From Thermococcus piezophilus (lineage in GTDB: Archaea > Methanobacteriota_B > Thermococci > Thermococcales > Thermococcaceae): 64,000 nt of DNA. A program made the position numbers and the translations under genes. Each line of letters begins with the position of its first letter. The stretch's first letter is position 1. Below, piece by piece: positions 27,741 to 36,516 of the stretch. Location: the NCBI RefSeq assembly GCF_001647085.1, contig NZ_CP015520.1:1818219-1882218 (forward strand). The letters are read 5' to 3'. The notes beneath the pieces were generated by a model that did no database searches, had not been told where the DNA came from, and saw nothing but the letters and a program-made list of their open reading frames with translations.

Positions 27741-29180
27741 TCACCCAACGGTGAATATCCTTATCGTGTTCGTTCCAGCGGTCTTCCCTATCGGCGTTCC
27801 TTTCGTCAGCAGAACCGTGTCGTTTTCGTTCACGAGACCAAGGCCCTTGATGAGGTTCAGTATCTCGCGCTCGCTGGTCTCCTCGACGAGGAAGGGGTAG
27901 ACTCCATAGGAGAACATGAGGCTGTTGGCAACCTTCTCGTCGGTGGCAAAAGCCAGAATCCACTGTCTCGGCTTGAAACGGGATATCAGCCTAGCCGTCT
28001 CACCTGTCCTCGTAGGGGTAAGGATGTACTTGATGTCTATCGAGTTGAGGGCCTCTATGATGCTCCTCGCTATGGCGTCTTTTATGGTGCTCTTTTTGGG
28101 CATCTGGCCCTTCCACTCGCTCATCTTCCACTCTACCACGCGCGTTGACCAGAGGGAATCGCGGTAGGCTTCGGTGGTTCTTGCTATCTTAGCCATCATC
28201 TTGATTGCGTCGACAGGATACTTGCCTACAGCAGTCTCTTCCGAGAGCATAACCGCGTCCGTTCCGTCGAGGATGGCGTTGGCCACGTCTGTGACCTCTG
28301 CCCTCGTGGGAAGCTTTTCCTGGGTCATTGATTCGAGCATCTGGGTGGCTGTTATGGCGGGCTTGCCCGCCATGTTGGCCTTTTTTAGGAGCTTTTTCTG
28401 GAGCACCGGGAGCCTCTCAATCGGCATCTCGACTCCCAAATCGCCCCGGGCTATCATTATGCCATCGGCCGCGCTGAGTATCTGGTCGAAGTTCTTTACT
28501 GCATCGGGTCTCTCTATCTTAGCGATTATGAAGATCTTCGCGTTTCTCTCCTCCACGAAGCGCCTGACCTTCAGAACGTCGTAGGCCGAGCCGACGAAGC
28601 TTATTCCTACAGCGTCCATGCCGTGCTCTATTGCGAACTCAAGAAACTGCAAATCCTTCTCCGTCACCGCGTCTATCGCTATCCTTGCATTCGGGACGTT
28701 TATGCCCTTGTGGGAGAAGAGTGTGCCTCCAACGAGAACTTTACAGACCACGTCGATATCGTGAACCTCCTCGACACGGAGCGCTATAAAGCCATCACTC
28801 AGATAGATGACGTCTCCCTTGGATACCATCTTGGGAAAGTCCTTGAACTGCACGGGTATCTCTGCCTCATTGCCAACCACATCCCGCGTGGTGAGGGTTA
28901 TCGTTTGCCAGCGTCTCAGTGTTACTGAACCGTTTTGGATCTCCCCAACGCGTATCTTCACTCCTGGAAGATCGCCGAGAATGGCGATGGGTCTGTTGAG
29001 CCTGTCGGAGACTTTCCTTACCAGTTCCACTGTCTTCGCGTGCTGTTCAAAGTCTCCGTGGGCGAAGTTTATGCGTGCAACGCTCATTCCTGCCTTCACC
29101 ATGGTCTCTACCGTCTTCCTCTTCAGGGAGGCTGGCCCTATTGTGGCTATGATTTTCGTTTTGTGGGATGGCAACCTCAT
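27741..29180 (-). CDS. pyk: pyruvate kinase
   Basis: Pyruvate kinase makes ATP and pyruvate from phosphoenolpyruvate. The A domain shows KIIATIGPAS, ARINFAHG, the lysine in IIAKIERPDA, the metal-site GIMIARGDLGVEM, and the signature ITATQMLESM with PTRAEVTDVANAI. The B domain interrupts after LGDLPGVKIRVG. The C domain ends with FTVG. The start is ATG 29180 (MRLPSHKTK) after GGTGA, giving 479 residues. The 3' end lies about 30 bases beyond the decayed last CRISPR repeat. Confidence 0.95.
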   Translation of the reverse strand: MRLPSHKTKIIATIGPASLKRKTVETMVKAGMSVARINFAHGDFEQHAKTVELVRKVSDRLNRPIAILGDLPGVKIRVGEIQNGSVTLRRWQTITLTTRDVVGNEAEIPVQFKDFPKMVSKGDVIYLSDGFIALRVEEVHDIDVVCKVLVGGTLFSHKGINVPNARIAIDAVTEKDLQFLEFAIEHGMDAVGISFVGSAYDVLKVRRFVEERNAKIFIIAKIERPDAVKNFDQILSAADGIMIARGDLGVEMPIERLPVLQKKLLKKANMAGKPAITATQMLESMTQEKLPTRAEVTDVANAILDGTDAVMLSEETAVGKYPVDAIKMMAKIARTTEAYRDSLWSTRVVEWKMSEWKGQMPKKSTIKDAIARSIIEALNSIDIKYILTPTRTGETARLISRFKPRQWILAFATDEKVANSLMFSYGVYPFLVEETSEREILNLIKGLGLVNENDTVLLTKGTPIGKTAGTNTIRIFTVG

Positions 29181-29275
29181 GTCTTTCACCTAAAATGGCA
29201 TTTCACTTACCCCTAATAATCTTATCCCAACGAAACCTTAATAAGTTAGGAAAGCCTAATTGACCCGGTGATCGG

Positions 29276-29737
29276 ATGAACCACCTCGATGTTGAGGTTT
29301 TTGATGAGAAAGGGAACAAAGCCCCGCTCAGGGACGCCGTTCTTGGAAAGTGGACCATTCTTTACGTCTATCCAAAGGACAACACTCCTGGCTGCACGAC
29401 CGAGGCGAAAGAGTTTACAGAACTCCTTCCCGAGTTCGAGAAGCTCGGTTTTCAGGTGATTGGGGTAAGTAAGGATTCAGTTAACTCTCACCGGAGGTTC
29501 AAAGAGAAGCATGGACTGAGAATAAAACTCCTGAGCGATCCCAACGCAGAGCTTATCAAAGCTCTTGGGGCATGGGGCAAGAAGAAAAGCTACGGAAAGG
29601 AATACGAGGGCGTTATACGGAGCACATTCATCCTGAATCCTGAAGGAGAGATAGTCTGGAAGAAAATTAAGGTCAGGGCAAAGGGGCACGCATCAAAAGT
29701 CTTAGAAGAAGCGAAGAAACTCGTGGAAGAAAATTAA
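29276..29737 (+). CDS. bcp: thioredoxin-dependent peroxiredoxin, Bcp type
   Basis: This 153-residue peroxiredoxin reduces hydroperoxides. The peroxidatic Cys40 is in KDNTPGCTTEAKEF. No second Cys follows five residues later, so it is likely an atypical or 1-Cys Bcp. Other fold features are VIGVSKDSVNSHRRF and RSTFILNPEGEI. Start ATG 29276, after GGTGATC. Divergent from pyk; a TATA-like ACCTTAATAAG stands near 29235-29245. Confidence 0.9.
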   Translation: MNHLDVEVFDEKGNKAPLRDAVLGKWTILYVYPKDNTPGCTTEAKEFTELLPEFEKLGFQVIGVSKDSVNSHRRFKEKHGLRIKLLSDPNAELIKALGAWGKKKSYGKEYEGVIRSTFILNPEGEIVWKKIKVRAKGHASKVLEEAKKLVEEN

Positions 29738-29742
29738 GGCAT

Positions 29743-29853
29743 CTATTTATTTCCTTCTTCCGCCAACAGCGACTCGGATTGAAGAACAGGGTTCTTGTTA
29801 TTTTTAGGTTCAAATCTCAAAAGGAATCTGCCGATAATTTCGACGATTCTCAC
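29743..29853 (-). CDS. 36-residue small protein
   Basis: A short open frame starts at GTG 29853, seven bases after GGGAGGTG, a near-perfect ribosome binding site. It reads MRIVEIIGRFLLRFEP, continues with KNNKNP and ends at TAG 29743. The first half could form a basic amphipathic helix. It lies 43 bases downstream of the secreted-protein gene on the same strand, so the two may share a transcript. No family is recognised. The strong ribosome site is the main evidence. Confidence 0.5.
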   Translation of the reverse strand: MRIVEIIGRFLLRFEPKNNKNPVLQSESLLAEEGNK

Positions 29854-29896
29854 GTTCTCACCTCCCAAAGCTTAAAAATGAAGGAGGCAGAGGTGC

Positions 29897-30346
29897 TCAC
29901 TTCATGAGCACGAAGCCGACTATGTTGCCCTCGTAGGTGAGGAAGACCTTAACACCGTTTAGGGTCTCGTAGGCAGCGTAAACGTCCAGCTCGCTGAGGT
30001 CGTAGTCACCAACGACCTTGCCAACATAGTCACCGTCGTAGACGAGCTTCTGGATGGTTACTCCGCGGGGGTTGGTGAACTCCTCAACTGAGAGCTGACT
30101 CAGATAGTCCTGAACTTCAGCAGGATCGATGCTGACTTCTATCAGGTCAGTCGCTCTAACTCCAAGGCCCATGTACCTGCCCCTATCCTCAGCCATGGCA
30201 CCGTGGCCATGACCGACCATTTGAGGCTCCATGGCCCTCTCAACATCCGGGTTTGGTCCCGGCACACCCTGGTATGCTGCGACTGTTCCAAACACGAGGC
30301 CAAAGAGGCCCAACACCATCAAACCAATTCCCAACCACTTTTTCAT
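29897..30346 (-). CDS. secreted or membrane-tethered small protein
   Basis: The 149-residue protein starts MKKWLGIG with a hydrophobic segment to about residue 24 (signal peptide or anchor). A short Met/His/Gly stretch follows (MVGHGHGAM, residues 43-51), which could bind a metal such as copper. The rest (60-149) is a small mixed alpha/beta domain (DLIEVSIDPAEVQDYL; VTIQKLVYDGDYVGKVVGDY). Function unknown. The upstream region contains TATATCGGGTTTCTTTATAA-like A/T-rich sequence, and a ribosome site (GGGGTGAT) precedes ATG 30346. Confidence 0.7.
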   Translation of the reverse strand: MKKWLGIGLMVLGLFGLVFGTVAAYQGVPGPNPDVERAMEPQMVGHGHGAMAEDRGRYMGLGVRATDLIEVSIDPAEVQDYLSQLSVEEFTNPRGVTIQKLVYDGDYVGKVVGDYDLSELDVYAAYETLNGVKVFLTYEGNIVGFVLMK

Positions 30347-30422
30347 GTCATATCACCCCTCCATGTGTAACTTCAATATTACATATATCGGGTTTCTTTA
30401 TAAAGTTTTCGATGTTGAAAAG

Positions 30423-30430
30423 CTATAAAA
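30423..30430 (+). promoter_or_regulatory. TATA box of a probably leaderless gene
   Basis: CTATAAAA at 30423-30430 is followed by the GTG start at 30456, with no ribosome binding site in between. The spacing puts the transcript start within a few bases of the GTG, the pattern of archaeal leaderless mRNAs. Confidence 0.5.
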
Positions 30431-30455
30431 CCCCAAACCATAGAAGACTAATGCC

Positions 30456-30656
30456 GTGAGGAAGGAGTTAATAACAGCAATCCCGCCAGACGAAATAGAG
30501 CTCATCCTGAAAAAATCTGGAGCAAAGGTTGAGCTGGTCATTTCGGAGGCAGAATCATTCCACGGCATGCCGAGGTACAGAGTGCTTCTGGAAGGGACAG
30601 ACGAAGAGATAGAAAAGTTCATGGATGTCCTCAGACTGGCAAGGGCCGGCGGTTAG
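30456..30656 (+). CDS. small protein, TIGR04140-like
   Basis: The 66-residue protein from GTG 30456 reads MRKELITAIPPDEIELIL and ends RLARAGG. It has a compact alpha/beta pattern with VELVISEAES and YRVLLEGTDEEIEKFMDVL, similar to small Thermococcales proteins I recall under TIGR04140. The role is unknown. The gene appears leaderless. Its 3' end overlaps the convergent radical SAM remnant by four bases. Confidence 0.65.
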   Translation: MRKELITAIPPDEIELILKKSGAKVELVISEAESFHGMPRYRVLLEGTDEEIEKFMDVLRLARAGG

Positions 30657-31698
30657 CCCACCAAGGCGTTCTTGAATCCAAATTCTCTCACGAGCCGTGC
30701 GGCTTTAATCATCTCTTCGTCCTTAAGAGTCCGGCTGATCTCTGGATGTTTCCCTGCTTCGTATTCTGGCCGGTACTGGAACATCACGTTTATTCTAACA
30801 TCCTCTCCAAGGTTCTCGGCTATCCACGTTAGTATCTGCCCTGTGCAGCAGTCGAGGTGACCAGGAATAACGAGATGCCTTATCAGGAACTCGGCTTTGT
30901 AATGCCTTTTGCCAAGGAGGAAGTTTCTGGTAACAACCTCCCAGTAGCGGGGTGCCCGCGAATACTTCAGGGCGCATTTATCATTTTCCCACCCGAAGTC
31001 GGCTAAGTAAACATCGACAACCCCATCGAGAAGCTTCATCGCCTCTTCGCTCATGTACATGTTGGAGTTCCAGACGACAGGAACCGGAACTTTAACTTGC
31101 CTAGGGTCTCGATGATGAAGGAAAGGTTTGAAGTCGGCTCACCGCCGACGAAGTTCACGTTCTTTGCTCCCCGTGCGAAGGCCACGGTTATCTTTTCTGC
31201 CATCTCATTCGGTGAATATTCAACCCCAGCCCGAAACTGACTGATGTCCCAGTTCTGACAGAAGACGCACCAGAAGTTGCAGCCGCTGAACAAGATCGTG
31301 TAAGAGGGAACCAGCTCCGGCTCCTCGCCGTAGTGGAGGAAATCACTCGCAACGAGGCTCTCCTTCACCCTGCAGTAGCCGATTTCCTTTTTTTTCTGTT
31401 CGTTCGGCACTTGAACTCGCAGAGCTCGCAGCTCTTGAGGATCTTATAATCTATAACCGCTTTGAGGTCGAGGAGGCTCTTCTCCGGGCTTTCGCTGAGG
31501 TCGTTCCCCCAATCCACCCATAGCCTCTTTGTGGATCTCCCACAGCTCTTCTAATGGCGCATCTTCGTCAAATTCCACTTCCACCCGCTTTGATAGAAAG
31601 AAGTTCGGCACTTCGTCTCCCCTGAGAACCGCGAAGTAGTGGTGCATTGCTTTTATGGTCCCTTCAATTTCCCTAATCTCTATCCGCCTGAACCACAT
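30653..31698 (-). pseudogene. radical SAM protein with three frameshifts
   Basis: One radical SAM enzyme is recoverable by joining four frames. N-terminal part from ATG 31698 (MWFRRIEIREIEGTIKAM); shift near 31510-31540 into VDWGNDLSESPEKSLLDLK and KSCELCEFKCRTNR; shift in an eight-base A-run near 31390; then the SAM cluster motif SGCNFWCVFCQNW (Cys-x3-Cys-x2-Cys); shift near 31090 in an A-run; then VVWNSNMYMSEEAM to the C-terminus. The architecture resembles PFL-activase-like radical SAM proteins with an extra CxxC-x3-C cluster. Two of the three lesions are single-base homopolymer losses. Confidence 0.65.
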
Positions 31699-31736
31699 GC
31701 CATCTAAGAAGTTCTCATGGTTAAAACACTTGTCGG

Positions 31737-32381
31737 TTACTTTTCTAAGGCTGCCCTCAGATTGAGGAGGCACTCATCGCAGTAGCCCGGGATCCGCGAG
31801 TCCCACTCCTCTATGTTGGCCGGGGGATGCATGACGCACTGGTTGCTGCAGTGCTCAAGGCCAAAGCTGTGCCCGACTTCGTGGAGGATACCCTTGAGGA
31901 GCCTGCTTTTGAACGTCTCAAGCTTCATCCTGCGCTCATGGGCGGAATCGTCGGGGGCTATGGGGACCTCGAAGGGCTTCATCGACAGTATCATAATCCT
32001 GAGACCTGTGATGACCTCGTGAATGCCCAGAAACTTCTCGTAGAAGTCGAAGTAGGGATTCCTAGAAACGAGCGGGAATGTGGTGAGGGCAAATATCTTG
32101 TTCATCTTGACGTCCCCTTTCTCATTGATTTCCTGAAGCAGTCTGGAGTAGAGAACCTCAACGAGGGCCTCAAGCGGATAGACCCTTATCCTGCCCTCAG
32201 GGGTGTTGAGGTTTATCAGGTAACCCGGCTCCAGCTCAAGTTTTCCTATGTAGAGGAACCTCACGGGAATCTCATTCTGCTGGAAGAAGCGGTTCGTATC
32301 GTCGAAAACGTTGAATAGAACATCGGTTATTATTTCTTTGTCCACGAAGTTCCCGACATAGGTGAACGCTATAAACTCCAT
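31737..32381 (-). CDS. amzA: archaemetzincin zinc protease
   Basis: Archaemetzincins are small metzincin proteases. The zinc site HEVGHSFGLEHC is intact, with the Met-turn (CVMHPP) and the family's extra cysteines (CSNQC ... YCDECLL) that bind a second zinc. The start is ATG 32381 (MEFIAFTYVG) after GGTGAAATC, giving 214 residues. It is divergent from the fluoride operon, which starts about 90 bases away. The substrate is unknown. Confidence 0.9.
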   Translation of the reverse strand: MEFIAFTYVGNFVDKEIITDVLFNVFDDTNRFFQQNEIPVRFLYIGKLELEPGYLINLNTPEGRIRVYPLEALVEVLYSRLLQEINEKGDVKMNKIFALTTFPLVSRNPYFDFYEKFLGIHEVITGLRIMILSMKPFEVPIAPDDSAHERRMKLETFKSRLLKGILHEVGHSFGLEHCSNQCVMHPPANIEEWDSRIPGYCDECLLNLRAALEK

Positions 32382-32445
32382 GATTTCACCACAAATTAAA
32401 GGCCGCTCTAAAGTTATTAAATTTTTAGGTGATTGAACCACAAAC

Positions 32446-32454
32446 GTTTTTAAC
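32446..32454 (+). promoter_or_regulatory. TATA box of the fluoride-responsive operon
   Basis: GTTTTTAAC, preceded by the A/C-rich stretch ACCACAAAC as a BRE, lies about 25 bases before the first base of the aptamer at 32474. Transcription should therefore begin at or just before the aptamer, so the riboswitch is at the very 5' end of the mRNA. Confidence 0.55.
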
Positions 32455-32473
32455 CGCCATTCGAAGGGTTTCT

Positions 32474-32560
32474 GGCGATGGCGTCCGCCCGGGCTTCGAG
32501 CCGAACCGCCCGTTTTGGGCTGATGACGCCTGTTCCCTGCCAGAGATAGCGGGAGGCGGT
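32474..32560 (+). ncRNA. fluoride riboswitch (crcB motif) with translational expression platform
   Basis: The core matches the fluoride aptamer. P1 is GGCG (32474-32477) with CGCC (32486-32489); its loop carries AUG and GGCGUC (32480-32485), which pairs with GACGCC (32525-32530) as the pseudoknot. P2 is GCCC (32508-32511) with GGGC (32517-32520), followed by the conserved UGAUGA. An extra hairpin (GGCU-UCG-AGCC) fills the variable loop. Downstream, CCUGC (32536-32540) can pair with GCGGG at the Shine-Dalgarno. ACCGCC (32505-32510), partly in P2, can pair instead with GGCGGU (32555-32560). These pairings suggest ribosome-site control. The operon includes crcB, which supports the assignment. 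Confidence 0.88.
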
Positions 32561-32563
32561 AGA

Positions 32564-33421
32564 ATGGGCTCGAAGCTGAGTGAGATTGGCAGGTTTATTA
32601 ACGCTGATGCGCTCATCCGCTACGTTGAGGATAGGCGCCACGAGGACGGCGGCTACTGCTTCGTGAGCGTTTTGAATGAGACCAATATTAACGACACGTA
32701 CTACGCGGTAAAGATTTACGACCCGCTCGGGCTCGAAATTCCTGAGAGGGAGAAGACAGTGGAGTTCCTTTACACTTCCGCTCAGATGCAGACCGCGGTG
32801 GTGGCCGTTGCAATGGCCATCGAGGCACTGTCATTACTGGGAGCGAGAGACCTGGCAAGAGAAAAGCTGGATCTGCTCTTCTCCAAATACAACCCGCTAG
32901 AAGGGAAGTTCGCCGTCGGCCTCGGAGGAAGTGAGGAGTTCGGAACTGCCACACCCCTGGAGGCTACCTACTGGGCCATGAGGGCGCTGGCGGCCGTGGG
33001 TTACCGTATGGACGGCGAGACTAAAGAAAGGATACGCGAGTTCGTAATGGGGTTCCGCGAGGGAGACGGCTTCGGGGTGAAGGGGGCCACCACAACCATG
33101 ACTTACCAAGCCCTCTTCACCCTCAAAGGCCTTGGCTATGCCGTCCAAGACACTACCCACTTCTACAGATGCGAGGTCTACGGTGGCTTTACCGAGGTGC
33201 CCTACTCGCTGCCCCCCTACCTAGAGCCGACGTTCTATGCTATAAGAGGTCTCAGTCTGCTAGACAAGAGGGCGCGCTATGTAGAGGACCATATCAGGTT
33301 CATCCGGGCACTGCAGAACCCCAACGGAGGCTTCAGGCGCTCGCTGGAGATGGGTATATCTAACTTCCAGAACACTTACAGAGCCGTGAAAGCCCTCGAC
33401 GAACTCCTGAAGTGGTACTGA
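32564..33421 (+). CDS. alpha-toroid repeat protein (prenyltransferase/squalene-cyclase-like fold)
   Basis: The start is ATG 32564 (MGSKLSEIGRF) after GGGAGGCGGTAGA, directly behind the riboswitch; 285 residues. Repeats carry the glycine-rich turn typical of prenyltransferase and terpene-cyclase alpha-toroids: RHEDGGYCF, GKFAVGLGG, REGDGFGVKG and QNPNGGFRR. The inferred fold is an alpha-alpha barrel. No DxDD or DDxD catalytic motif is evident, so it may be a binding or scaffold protein. As first gene of the fluoride operon its role is unexplained. Its stop overlaps the next start (TGATG). Confidence 0.75.
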   Translation: MGSKLSEIGRFINADALIRYVEDRRHEDGGYCFVSVLNETNINDTYYAVKIYDPLGLEIPEREKTVEFLYTSAQMQTAVVAVAMAIEALSLLGARDLAREKLDLLFSKYNPLEGKFAVGLGGSEEFGTATPLEATYWAMRALAAVGYRMDGETKERIREFVMGFREGDGFGVKGATTTMTYQALFTLKGLGYAVQDTTHFYRCEVYGGFTEVPYSLPPYLEPTFYAIRGLSLLDKRARYVEDHIRFIRALQNPNGGFRRSLEMGISNFQNTYRAVKALDELLKWY

Positions 33422-34113
33422 TGGATATCGTGGGAATATACCTCAGGGAGGCTATGAAGGAGGGCTGCCCAATCTGCAGGATACTCAGGGAGTACGAGGA
33501 GTCTGAAATCGATACAATACTCTACGAGCACGTGAACGACCCCGCTGTTAGGACCAAGTTCAAGGAGAGCCTTGGCCTCTGCACCTACCACGCCTGGAAG
33601 ACCCTCAAAAAGGCCTACTCGAACCCGCTGCTCGGCCCGCTGGGAGTGGCGATAATCTACGAGCACATGCTTTCAACGTACATCAAAACCCTCGAAAGCC
33701 GGGAAAAAGTTAAGGAAGGCGAGTGCTTCCTGTGCCTTCTCGTGGAGGAGAAGGAAAAGGACACGGTGGAGGCTATCGCGGAGAGAATTGAGGAGCTCCT
33801 GCCCGTTTACGAGTCATCGGAGGCAATCCTCTGCAAAAGGCACTACGAGATGATAGGCTCAATCCTCAGGGAGAAAAATCCCCAGAGTGCGGAGAGGCTC
33901 AGAAAAGTCCAGCTGGAGAAGCTGAAGAAGCTCAGGGAAAAAATGAACTCTCTCATAGACAAATTCGACTATAGAGCAACCGAAAGGCCCACAAAAGAAG
34001 AGGTCTCATCACTTCCACGGGTTATAGAGGCGCTTAAAGGGCTCAAAAACGGAGCAACCTTAAGGAAGAAGGAGCGAAAAAGGCGGGTGAGGAGCGTTTT
34101 GCTATGGAGATAG
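33421..34113 (+). CDS. DUF6062-like cysteine-rich helical protein
   Basis: This 230-residue, mostly helical protein starts at ATG 33421 inside the previous stop. It has two similar modules, each with a CxxC pair and a later Cys/His: CPICRILREYEES with LCTYHAWK, then CFLCLLVEEKEKD with LCKRHYEMI. This tandem arrangement suggests two zinc or iron-sulfur sites. It resembles the DUF6062 family. The C-terminal 40 residues are very basic (KKERKRRVRS). Function unknown; position 2 in the fluoride operon. Confidence 0.7.
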   Translation: MDIVGIYLREAMKEGCPICRILREYEESEIDTILYEHVNDPAVRTKFKESLGLCTYHAWKTLKKAYSNPLLGPLGVAIIYEHMLSTYIKTLESREKVKEGECFLCLLVEEKEKDTVEAIAERIEELLPVYESSEAILCKRHYEMIGSILREKNPQSAERLRKVQLEKLKKLREKMNSLIDKFDYRATERPTKEEVSSLPRVIEALKGLKNGATLRKKERKRRVRSVLLWR

Positions 34114-34418
34114 AAGTAAGTTCCGAGGAGCTGGCTGAGATACGGAGGAACCGGCGGGAGATAGTGATGCGCTTCAAAGACCTGGAAGGGCTTGAGAAAA
34201 CCCTAAAAGCCCTCAAGTTGCAGTTCCTCCTGGAGCAGAGGGCCAGGCTGGAGAAGAGGCTCAACGAGATGAGGAGAAACTATTGCGAGCTGCTTGAGTT
34301 TGAGGATAAGGCAAAGAGGGATAAGGAGTTTTTGATGGTCTTTAGGAAGGAACTCAGCGAGGAGAACAAAAGTCTTAGAAAAGAGCTGGAGGAAAAGAGG
34401 GATGAAAATAACCGTTAA
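34104..34418 (+). CDS. coiled-coil protein of the fluoride operon
   Basis: The 104-residue protein from ATG 34104 is nearly all heptad-like helix: VSSEELAEIRRNRREIV, LEKTLKALKLQFLLEQ, KELSEENKSLRKELEEK. There is no membrane segment. The start overlaps the end of the previous gene by ten bases and its end overlaps the next start by 17. The tight overlaps imply co-translation with the ribbon-helix-helix protein, perhaps as a partner. No family recognised. Confidence 0.65.
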   Translation: MEIEVSSEELAEIRRNRREIVMRFKDLEGLEKTLKALKLQFLLEQRARLEKRLNEMRRNYCELLEFEDKAKRDKEFLMVFRKELSEENKSLRKELEEKRDENNR

Positions 34419-34827
34419 GCCGCGGAGGGGCTGGCGGAGGGTTACTTTCAGGATTCCAGATGAGACCCTCAAAAGGATAGAGGAACTGTGCGAGCGCTAC
34501 GGCTTCAGGCCGGAGGAGGCCATAAGGATAATACTCCTCCAGGGCTATGTGAATGATGGAGTCGACGCCGACGAGGAGGCCTTTGAAAAGCTTGAGAAGG
34601 ATATAGATGCTCTTGAAAAGGAGCTGTACGAGCTTGAAGGGAAGTGGTCGCCCCTGAAGTTCCGCTCCTATTATATAGCGCTCGACAACCAGAACCTCGG
34701 AATCCAGCTCTCCGGAATGATGGCGGAGAACAAGAGGCTGAGAAAGTTACTCGGGAAGGAGGGGAGAGACTTCTCGGAAGTTGAGGAGCTGATTCACTAC
34801 TACATGGCCTTTGGGGACAAGGATTAA
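34402..34827 (+). CDS. ribbon-helix-helix protein with coiled-coil tail
   Basis: Residues about 1-50 fit a ribbon-helix-helix (CopG/Arc-like) fold: the strand RRVTFRIPDETLKRIEELC and helix YGFRPEEAIRIILLQGYV. A coiled coil follows (FEKLEKDIDALEKELYELEGK) and a second helical part (MMAENKRLRKLL). RHH proteins bind DNA as dimers through the N-terminal strand, so this may be a second, protein-level regulator of the operon. Target unknown. It lies 33 bases before crcB. Confidence 0.7.
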   Translation: MKITVKPRRGWRRVTFRIPDETLKRIEELCERYGFRPEEAIRIILLQGYVNDGVDADEEAFEKLEKDIDALEKELYELEGKWSPLKFRSYYIALDNQNLGIQLSGMMAENKRLRKLLGKEGRDFSEVEELIHYYMAFGDKD

Positions 34828-34860
34828 AAGAGACCCTGCACATGGTTCGGCGGTGATGGA

Positions 34861-35617
<757 letters not shown>

Positions 35618-35681
35618 CTTTGATTCTTAAAACAAAAATTATTAAAACTCATTTTTGCACTATCCACGGGCACCTGGTACG

Positions 35682-36438
35682 ATGTGGGACATCTATAATA
35701 CAATTGAACTCTTGGCAGAGGCAGCGTGCTTTTTGGTGCTGAAGGGGGAACTCTACCTCCTCCGCCATTCCTATTCACTGCTCAGGGAAATTTTGGAAGC
35801 GAGACCCTCAACGGGGTTACCTTGGGTGCGGCGGTGTTCTAGACTGGATATTTTGTGAACATGATAAACGGCATTGCTCCAGCACAGGTTCATGAAGATA
35901 CCCAATAGCGTGCTGCTCGTCTTGGGAAGTGGAGTAGTCTTCACCTATGTGTGGAGAATGCAGCACACCATAGGGATAAGGATAGCCCCCAAGAAAATCA
36001 TGAAAGGTGAGGGTTCCCTTCCTGAAGATGCCTATTTAACCAGCAGGAACATTAGGGATATCCTACCATACTTGAGGGGCAAAGAAGCTCTTGCCATCAC
36101 CAGAAGACCGGAGGTATTGAAAAGCGTGGAATCCCCTACTTATGGATAACCAATGTAGATGGGAAAACCCCATACATCCAACTTCCCTCGCGCCCCTCCT
36201 CCAGAAGCTCGTTGATAGTGCAGACCAAAACACGGTCATTATCTTTGATGGCTTGGAGTACCTCATCCTTGAAAATAGGTTCGAGAGCATTTTCAAGTTC
36301 CTAACCACGCTTAAGGACAAGCGAATACTGATTGGAGCCACCCTCATAGTCATGCTGGATCCAGCAGCTATCAAGGAGAAGCACCTCAAACTGCTTGAAA
36401 GAGAGTTCAAATGGCTCGATACAAAGAATAAAGGATGA
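35682..36438 (+). pseudogene. DUF835 membrane protein, several frameshifts
   Basis: Pieces of one gene lie in three frames: an N-terminal hydrophobic part (MWDIYNTIELLAEAACFLVL), a middle part with a membrane helix and LPEDAYLTSRNIRDIL, then GIPYLWITNVDGKTPY, and finally PTSLAPLLQKLVDSADQNTV with IIFDGLEYLILEN and LLEREFKWLD. The last pieces are the DUF835 signature. Shifts occur near 35860, 36125 and 36175. DUF835 proteins are common, poorly characterised membrane sensors in Thermococcales. This copy cannot make a full product without correction. Confidence 0.65.
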
Positions 36439-36516
36439 CTCCAAAACGTGACCCCTTCTGTCCCCACCGCCACAAAACATTTAGATGTTCGGGTCGTATA
36501 GGGAGTGGTGACTGAG

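Noticed and set aside
29181-29275. Glycolytic-regulator palindrome (TATCAC-N5-GTGATA type) before pyruvate kinase
   Set aside because: No such palindrome is present in the intergenic region.
32474-32533. Cloverleaf-like folding suggesting a tRNA
   Set aside because: There is no T-loop GTTCRA consensus, anticodon arm or CCA-proximal stem. All helices instead match the fluoride aptamer.
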